From: JALOLG01 sp963776935
GTDB taxonomy: Bacteria; Actinomycetota; Acidimicrobiia; Acidimicrobiales; Ilumatobacteraceae
Reading direction: 5' to 3'
DNA: 64,000 nucleotides
Assembly: GCA_963776935.1 (NCBI GenBank)
Contig: CAVZOP010000006.1
Span: forward strand, 336,660 to 400,659
The notes below the pieces were generated by a model. It had not been told where the DNA came from. It worked only from the letters and a program-made list of their open reading frames with translations, and ran no database searches. The position numbers and the translations under genes were made by a program. Numbering within the stretch: position 1 is the first letter of the stretch; each line of letters starts with the position of its first letter. Below are positions 57,880-64,000 of the stretch, piece by piece.

Positions 57880-59149
57880 GACCAGTGAGAAACATTCGGC
57901 CAACCTGAGCATCGGGCTGTCGCGCATCAAGGGTGCCGAAGTCTCTGACGGCGACGCTGTCGGCGCCCACTCGTGGAGCGTCATGCTCTGCGACGGCGCG
58001 AACGCGACCATCAATTACACCGATCGGTGAAGACGGCTCCATCACCGAGTCACCCCACCAGCCGAGGGTGCCGAGATCGCGTCCGGCGAGCACGGAGTCG
58101 GCGTTCGCTTCGCCACTGGCGCGTCGGTGCGCATCAACGTCCGCCGAGGATGCCCAACTCCAGGTCGGCGCCGACGAGCGCATCCATTGCGACGCCGGAG
58201 GCTCCTGCCGTCAACACCGAGATCGCGGCCTACGCCGACACCGGCGCCCGCGCGATCGAGGTGACCGCAACGAGCATCGCGGCGACTATCGTGACGACGT
58301 CTCGCATGACGACCAATCCCGTGACGGGCATCATAGGCGGCGACGAAGATCGCGGGAACAGCGCAACAAGGTGGCGATGACTGAACAGAGCGGGTCGCCA
58401 GTCGACCCGTACGTCCGAGCGCGCGTGCTGTCGTCAATGTCGACGTCGAACTCGCGCTCAGGCTCATCGTCAGGGCCAACCACGGGCTGCAGCGATCGAG
58501 AAGAGCACGCCGAGATCGCCGACGCCAGCGGTCCCGACGAGCCAGCCGGTCGGGCGAGATCTTCCGAGACGATCGTGATCCCACTCGACACCGCCGCGCC
58601 GATCTTCACGGTCGGCCACGAGGCGCCGGCCACGACGGATCACCCGACAGACCCGCTGGCGTTGGTCACGTCACCGCTCGGACGCGATCGTGGGCGGCTA
58701 CCATTCGTCACGACGGCGACCGTCGGTGACGTCGTCGCCATCACCGCCGAAGGCGATCGTGTCGGCGAAGGACACGAGTCAAGGCCAGCACGCGCGGGTC
58801 TTCGGTCTGGTACGCGATCACGCCCGACGGCACCTGGGTGTTCTCCGACGGCATCTGGGCCGAGCTCGACGAGCCGGCGCCTGCGGTCATCCGGTCGGCG
58901 TCCCTGCGCACAGCGAAACCACCGTCGCCCTCAGACCTAGGCAACGGGCCGACCGGGCTCACGGGCACCTATCCGGCGTCGGCGCTCTCGCTGGCGGGCG
59001 ACGGTCCCGTCGACGTGGCGCTCGAGATCGACGGCACGACGCTGCGTTCGATCACGTACGTGTCGACCCAAAACGGGGCGATCGCGACGGTGCGGGCTGA
59101 TGTCAGCCCCCTGGTCGACGCCACGCCGGTCACGTTGCCGACGCCGTAG
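57880..59149 (+). pseudogene. Unrecognised decayed or error-rich coding region
   Basis: No long frame persists in this 1.3 kb. Short coherent plus-strand pieces in different frames (LSIGLSRIKGAEVSDGDAVG, ASGEHGVGVRFATGASVRI, LPFVTTATVGDVVAITAEG, WYAITPDGTWVFSDGIWAE) and a final clean 100-codon end (LTGTYPASALSLAGDGPVDV to TAG 59149) suggest one or two genes, perhaps a secreted protein or lipoprotein, split by many shifts. I do not recognise a family. Confidence 0.35.
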
Positions 59150-59303
59150 GCGCTCCGCGAGCGCATGCACGTGCCACAAGGTTCTCGTCGGCCATCGTTC
59201 GACTTTGCGCAACGGCACGCTTCCGCCGTGGTCGGCGGCGTGGCAAGGTCGCGGGCTGCAGGGCGCGTCGGGGACGGCCCGCGGTTCGAGAGGGGACTTC
59301 GAC

Positions 59304-59950
59304 ATGAGCTTCGATGGTGAAGCGTTCGTGCAGGACATGCGCGCGGAACTGTTCGCGTCGGGCCGCACGCTCGACAAGGCGGACTGGGTCGAACGTGTCC
59401 GGCCGGAGAAGCCACACCGCAGGAGCTCGTCGGGTGGGCCCGCCAGCACTACTGGGGTGTCACGTACCACACCCGCCGGTTCCTCTCCATCTGGTTGGCG
59501 CGGGTGCCGTACGAGATGACCGACGCCCTGATCGAGAACATCAGTGAGGAGGTGCTCGGCACCCAGTCGAAGTCGGGTCACAGCCACCTGCACTGGTTGT
59601 TCGAGTTCACCCGTGCCCTCGGCGCCCCCGACACCGTCATCACCGAGGCCACCCCCAACGTCGCGGCGGTCGCATCCGAGAGCCTGCTCTACAACCTCGC
59701 CCACCAGCGCCCGTGGCACGAGTTCCAGTTCGGCGCCATCCTCGGCATCGAGAACCAGATCCCCGACGCCTACATCAAAGCCGTCAAGGGCTTCCGGGAG
59801 CACTACACCGACGTCCTCCAACCCGACGACTACGCGTTCCACACGATCCACATCACCGTCGACGAGGAGCACGGTGGCCACGTCGGCGAGTTCGCCGATT
59901 CCCGACCGCGACGCCGCATTCGAACGCGGCGCCGCAACGCGCGCAGGTGA
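59304..59950 (+). pseudogene. Second TenA/PqqC-like heme-oxygenase-fold gene, broken
   Basis: ATG 59304 begins SFDGEAFVQDMRAELFASG, clearly related to the gene at 42491. After a shift near 59400 it continues ELVGWARQHYWGVTYHTRR, ISEEVLGTQSKSGHSH, IENQIPDAY and ITVDEEHGGHVGEFA. After about 59900 the frame shifts again (DRDAAFERGAATRAG) and homology is lost near 59950, before the C-terminal helix. It is therefore truncated at or just before the switch to proteobacterial-looking sequence. Confidence 0.75.
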
Positions 59951-60112
59951 GGGAGCGGGGTTTCGCCACGACACTCATCGGCCGACTATGACCGAGTGGG
60001 TGGCGCGATGGAAGCGCCGCCTGCGCGGTAAAATCCGTGTCAGACCCATATGCGACCCCCCATGCCGGCGCCTATATAGATCCGCACCTTGACCATTCGA
60101 AGGACGCCCACG

Positions 60113-60825
60113 ATGATCGACCTCTACTATTGGACCACGCCGAACGGCCACAAGATCACGATTTTCCTCGAAGAGACCGGGCTGCCTTACAGATTTTCCC
60201 GATAAACATCGGCAAGGGCGAGCAGTTCGCGAAGGACTTCCTGGCGATCGCGCCCAACAACCGCATCCCCGCGATGGTCGACCATGCGCCGACAGGCGGC
60301 GGCGCGCCGATCCCGATATTCGAGTCGGGCGCGATGCTGCTCTACCTCGCCGACAAGACCAAGAAATTCATTCCGCAGGATTTGCGCGGTCGCACCGCGG
60401 TGCTCGAATGGCTGTTCTGGCAGATGGCAAGCTCGGTCCGAAATCCGGGCAGAACAATCATTTCAGCAACTACGCGGCCGACAAGATTCCCTACGCGATG
60501 GATCGCTACCGCAACGAGGTGAACCGCCTCTACGGCGTGCTCGACAGGCGGCTCGCCGACCACGAATATGTGGCGGGTGCATACTCGATCGCCGACATGG
60601 CGAGCTATCCGTGGGTCGATCATCCACGAGCGCCAGCGCCAGAAGCTCGACGATTTCCCGCACATCAAGCGCTGGCTCGACGCCATCAAGGCGCGGCCCG
60701 CGGTCGAACGTGCCTACGCGAAGGCGAAGGAGATCAATCCCAACCCGGGGGGTATCCGCACCGAGGAGGAGCGGAAGATCCTGTTCGGGCAGACCGCCGC
60801 ATCGGTGCAGGCCGCGGTGCGCTGA
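60113..60825 (+). pseudogene. Glutathione S-transferase (YfcG/GstB-like), frameshifted
   Basis: ATG 60113 gives LYYWTTPNGHKITIFLEETGL, the thioredoxin-like N-terminus. After a break near 60187 comes INIGKGEQFAKDFLAIAPNNRIPAMVD and IFESGAMLLYLADK with the cis-Pro and glutathione-binding ES motif; further breaks (about 60430 and 60625) precede YAMDRYRNEVNRLYGVLD and HIKRWLDAIKARPAV. Joined length is about 237, normal for this subfamily. Actinobacteria generally use mycothiol, so the gene looks proteobacterial in origin. Confidence 0.82.
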
Positions 60826-60927
60826 CTCATCTCTTCCCTGCGATGAGGCGTTCGCGCGCCGCCCCGCGCGCGCCGCTCGTTCAATCTCCGGTTCGCCGGT
60901 CGCGGATCGATCTGCAAGGATACCGCG

Positions 60928-62820
60928 ATGGCGAGCGAACCGGACGCTGCGGCGGTGTTGCTGCGCTCGACGGCGATCTTCCGCGAGCTGTCGAACGATC
61001 AACTGGCCGCCATCTGGTCGCGCGCCAAGATGCACAATCTGCCCCGCGGCGACGTCCTGGTCCGGCAAGGCACGCCGTCCGACTCGGTCTACGTCGTGGT
61101 CTCCGGCCGCTTCGAAATCTGGGTCGAAGGCGGCAAGGCCGCCACTCGCTGAAGTCGGCGTCGGCGAACCGATCGGCGAGACCGGCTTCTTCTCCGGCGC
61201 TCCCCGCACCGCAACGATCGTCGCGGCGCGCGATTCGGTCGTGCTTGAGCTCGATCGCGCCTCGTTCGACGACGTCGCGCGCAGAAGTGCCGGCGATCTA
61301 TCAGACACTGCTCCGTGCGCTTGCCCGCAGGCTCGCCGACCGCACTGCCGCGGCTGCGACCAGGAGCCGCGCGCGCGGCTGCGCGCACCGTCGCGGTCAT
61401 CGCGGGCGGCAACCAGCCGATCCCGCAGAGCTTCTTCGATCGCCTCGACGACGTGGTCGGACGCCGCGGCAAGGGCCGCCTGCTCACCCGCGACTACCTG
61501 CAACGCCATTTTCCCGGCCGGGCGCCCGACGATCCGACGGTGTCCGAACTGGCTCAATGCCATCGAGCACGAATACGAGCTGATCGCCTACCTCGCCGAC
61601 GACACGCTGAGCGACTGGACCCGCAAGGCGATCCGGCAGGCCGACCAGGTGCTGATCGTGGTCTCCGGCGCGGCGCCCGAGAACCTCAATCCGGTCGAGG
61701 CGTTCGCGTTCGCCACCCATCCGCCGGCGCGCCGCACGGCTGGTGTGCCTGCACGAGCGCGCTCCGGCTGGGTCGAGGGCACCGCCGCCTGGCTCGATCG
61801 AGCGCGACGTGCGGATGCACCACCACGTGTCGATTGAGGACGACCTCGACTTCAAGAGCCTGCATCGCTTCCTGACCGGGCGTGCGGTGGGCTACGTCGC
61901 CGCCGGCGGCGGCGGGTTCGGCCCGGCCCATATCGGCGTGTTCAAGGCCTTTGCGGAGCGCGGCGTACACTTCGATATCCTCGGCGGCGCCAGCGTCGGC
62001 GCGGCCGTGCTTGGTGGCTTTTCGCATGCTGCTCACGCCCGAGGAGGTCGACATCGGCACGCCACGACGTGTTCGTGACCAGCCGGGGATTCAAGCGCTT
62101 CACGTTTCCGCGTTACGCGCTGCTCGATCATGTGCCGTTCGATCGAGGCGCTGCGGCGGCAGTTCCAGGGAGTCAGCGTCGAGGACGCCTGGCGCCCGTA
62201 TTTCGCGGTCGCGACCGTGCTCGACGGCTCGGGGCAAGGGCCCTATCTGATCCGTCGCGGCCCGCTCTGGAAGGCGGTGCGGGCATCGGGCTCGCTGCCG
62301 GCGGTGCTGCCGCCGGTCTTCACCGACGATGGGCGCATGCTGGTCGACGGCGGGGTGGTCGACAATATCCCACTGCGGTCGATGAAGACGCTCAAGGCGG
62401 GGCCCGAACCTCGTCGTGCATTTCGGGCATGCGCGACGATGCAGCAGCGCTTCGAGGTGGACTACATGAGCATCCCGGGCCGCTGGGGCCTGCTCCGCCA
62501 GATGCTCACGCCGTCCGGACGGCGGAAACTGCCCGCTGTGCCCAATCCCATTAGCGGTGCTGCAGCGTTGCCTGGTGATGCACCAGAGCCCCGAACTGCT
62601 GCCGGTCGGGCCGCTCGACCTCGTGCTTACGGTGCCGGCGCTGCCGGGCGCGAATTTCATGGATTTCGATCGCCACTTCGAGGTGTTCGAGGCGGCCTAT
62701 CAATGGTGCCGCCGACAGATCGAGCAGCTGACCGACGAGGGCAATCCGGCGCTGGCCGCGAATTCTGGCGACCAAGGATTGAGCCGCGTTGTCACACGGC
62801 TTTCAGCAAATCAGGGCTAA
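60928..62820 (+). pseudogene. Cyclic-nucleotide-binding NTE/patatin-family phospholipase, frameshifted
   Basis: ATG 60928 starts a cNMP-binding domain (STAIFRELSNDQLAAIW, GEPIGETGFFSGAPRTATI), then a linker region with IEHEYELIAYLADD. The patatin domain follows: YVAAGGGGFGPAHIGVFKAF, GGASVG with the nucleophile Ser, and TDDGRMLVDGGVVDNIP with the D-G-G Asp. The C-terminus is DFDRHFEVFEAAYQWC. At least eight frameshifts split it, yet joined it gives a normal-length (about 600) enzyme with all catalytic residues. This matches alphaproteobacterial NTE-type proteins, unlike the patatin at 27176. Confidence 0.78.
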
Positions 62821-62831
62821 CCGGGACGGCG

Positions 62832-63086
62832 ATGAACCTCGTCGACGCGATCGGTGCAACGGGCGCGGTGCTGACCACCGCGTGCTGGCTGCCGCAGGCC
62901 GTGCAGATCGTGCGCGAACGCGACACGCGCGCGATCTCGCTCACCGCGACATCGGAATTCAGCGCGGGCATGTTCCTCTGGCTGGTCTACGGCATGGCGC
63001 TCGCCGACTGGCCATTGATCGGCTCGAGCGCCATCACCCTCGCACTGATGCTGGTCATTCTTGCACTGAAGCTAAGACATGGATGA
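62832..63086 (+). CDS. SemiSWEET sugar transporter
   Basis: 84 residues with three membrane helices. The start IGATGAVLTTACWLPQAVQIV contains the PQ-loop motif, and TRAISLTATSEFSAGMFLWLVYG follows. Dimers of this unit transport sugars by facilitated diffusion. It is clean in frame and 11 bases after the NTE gene stop, so the two are likely linked in the foreign segment. Confidence 0.88.
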   Translation: MNLVDAIGATGAVLTTACWLPQAVQIVRERDTRAISLTATSEFSAGMFLWLVYGMALADWPLIGSSAITLALMLVILALKLRHG

Positions 63087-63093
63087 GGACAAC

Positions 63094-63991
63094 TCACATC
63101 CCGCCCGAATAGTACAGGCAGTAGCGCTCCACGTTCATCGGCAGCCAGTTCTCGTAGTTGGTGAGCGTCGCGTATTTCGGCAGTTTCACCTCGCGCATCG
63201 CGGTGTCGATGCACTTGCCGGCGTCGGCGGCTTTCTTCACCGCCGCGGAGAGGTCGTGCATATAGGCGAGCAGGTTGCTCACGTCGTCGCGCGTGCCAAG
63301 TCGGCCGCCGGGTCAGGGATGGCCCGGGATCATGCGGTCCCATTCGATCGCCAGCACCTTCTTGATCGCCGTCCTCCCCTCGATCGGCCAGAGTCCGGCA
63401 TTTCGCCAATTGACCGGGTTGATCGTCAGGAAGTCGACCGTGAAGATGATCTTCTCCCTCGGCAGCCGCATCACCAGCGTCGTTGTCGGAGTGGTTGCGC
63501 CCGACATAGATGCAGCTCGAGCGTCTGCCGCCGAGCGCGATGCTGCGCTCGTCGTCGACGGCCTCGTCGGCGATGATGACGTCGGGGGCATTCACGCCGG
63601 CGAGGCGCGCCTTGGCGCGCTTGTGCGCGACGAAGGTCGCGCCGTCATCCTTAAACGGCTTGCCGCCGGCGATGTGGTCCTAGTGGTGGTGGCTGTAGAC
63701 GACGTATTTGATCGGCGCTCTGGTAACCTTCTTGATCTCGGCGATATAGGTCTGTCGACCGCATGGGGCGGAGGAAGCCGATCGGGTCGGTGGCGATCAC
63801 GCCCTTCGGGCGTGACGACGAACATCGCCTGATGGCCCTGGTAGCGGAAAATGTAGACGCCCTTGGTGCCCTCGACCTTGGTGGTTGAGAAGAGCGGCGG
63901 CGCCGGTGGCGCCGGCGCCGGGGCTTGCGCCAGCGTCATCGGATGCCGGCAGGCATGCCAGCATGGCGAGTGCAAAGCGTCGCATGGTCAT
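63094..63991 (-). pseudogene. Metallo-beta-lactamase-fold hydrolase, frameshifted
   Basis: On the minus strand the start is MTMRRFALAMLACLPA (63991; or ATG 63985, with an upstream GGAG), a signal peptide, then VEGTKGVYIFRYQGHQAMFVV. The metal motif is VYSHHHYDHIAGG (H-x-H-x-D-H) in a second frame, with VIIADEAVDD and REKIIFTVDFLTINPVNW later and AVKKAADAGKCIDTAM at the end. Multiple frameshifts break it. It is a periplasmic MBL-fold hydrolase of a type common in alphaproteobacteria. The window ends just beyond its start. Confidence 0.75.
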
Positions 63992-64000
63992 CTCCTTCGA

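Noticed and set aside
1..64000. tRNA, rRNA or riboswitch genes
   Set aside because: No T-loop-like GGTTCGAATCC blocks, rRNA cores or known aptamer patterns were noticed by eye; a covariance-model search would be decisive.

Overview
The window reads as a high-GC actinobacterial chromosome segment, most likely an Acidimicrobiia/Ilumatobacter-like marine lineage. The basis is gene content rather than any marker gene: an F420-type luciferase-like oxidoreductase, a DUF222/HNH gene, a class E sortase with an LPxTG-type substrate, a fused indolepyruvate ferredoxin oxidoreductase, and many GTG/TTG starts. No rRNA, tRNA or CRISPR was seen. The last 4 kb (about 60.0-64.0 kb) is different: a glutathione S-transferase, a cNMP-binding/NTE patatin, a SemiSWEET and a metallo-beta-lactamase-fold gene that look alphaproteobacterial and are badly frameshifted. 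A chimeric join or foreign DNA begins near 59.95-60.11 kb.

Layout. 0-4.1 kb: 3' end of a sulfatase-like gene, a methyltransferase with a small membrane protein, and an amidase. 4.3-9.0 kb: ferric-iron ABC importer (lipoprotein, fused permease, convergent ATPase) behind an IdeR/DtxR-like box, then a ferritin-like diiron gene. 9.2-12.2 kb: SDR, GH172/DUF2961 and pirin genes. 12.2-14.8 kb: soxR divergent from an ABC exporter with a 15-bp palindrome between them. 14.8-19.8 kb: PAS-GGDEF-EAL protein, L-2-hydroxyglutarate oxidase, a MarR remnant, gpsA. 19.9-22.2 kb: membrane metallophosphoesterase and a four-helix membrane protein. 22.3-28.6 kb: a one-directional run of GMC oxidoreductase, lipocalin-like domain, alpha/beta hydrolase, acetoacetate-decarboxylase-like protein, small membrane protein and patatin, which looks like a lipid or sterol metabolism unit. 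28.7-34.3 kb: SCO6745-like, LtrA, SRPBCC, a membrane protein and a wall-anchored Thr-rich protein. 34.3-40.2 kb: indolepyruvate:ferredoxin oxidoreductase, secreted subtilase, small [2Fe-2S] protein. 40.3-48.2 kb: vanadium haloperoxidase-like gene, then an aromatic-degradation neighbourhood (IclR regulator, heme-oxygenase-fold protein, extradiol dioxygenase, phosphatase, HpaB-type monooxygenase, nitrilase, thioesterase). 48.2-59.9 kb: DUF222/HNH, DksA-like, DUF998, a serine hydrolase whose stop codon carries an IS481-type insertion, a VOC protein, sortase, a TauD/GBBH-like dioxygenase, cyclase, LLM oxidoreductase, a decayed region, and a broken second copy of the heme-oxygenase-fold gene.

Two features cut across the window. 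Four copies of a roughly 55-bp palindromic element (shared arms about GTTCTGTCTGCTTCAGA / TCTGAGGCAGACAG) sit between genes. Frameshifts are absent before 22.8 kb, recur every kilobase or so after that, and are densest after 57 kb. Many occur as pairs or triplets that restore the frame, which suggests sequence error near a contig end at least as much as true gene decay.
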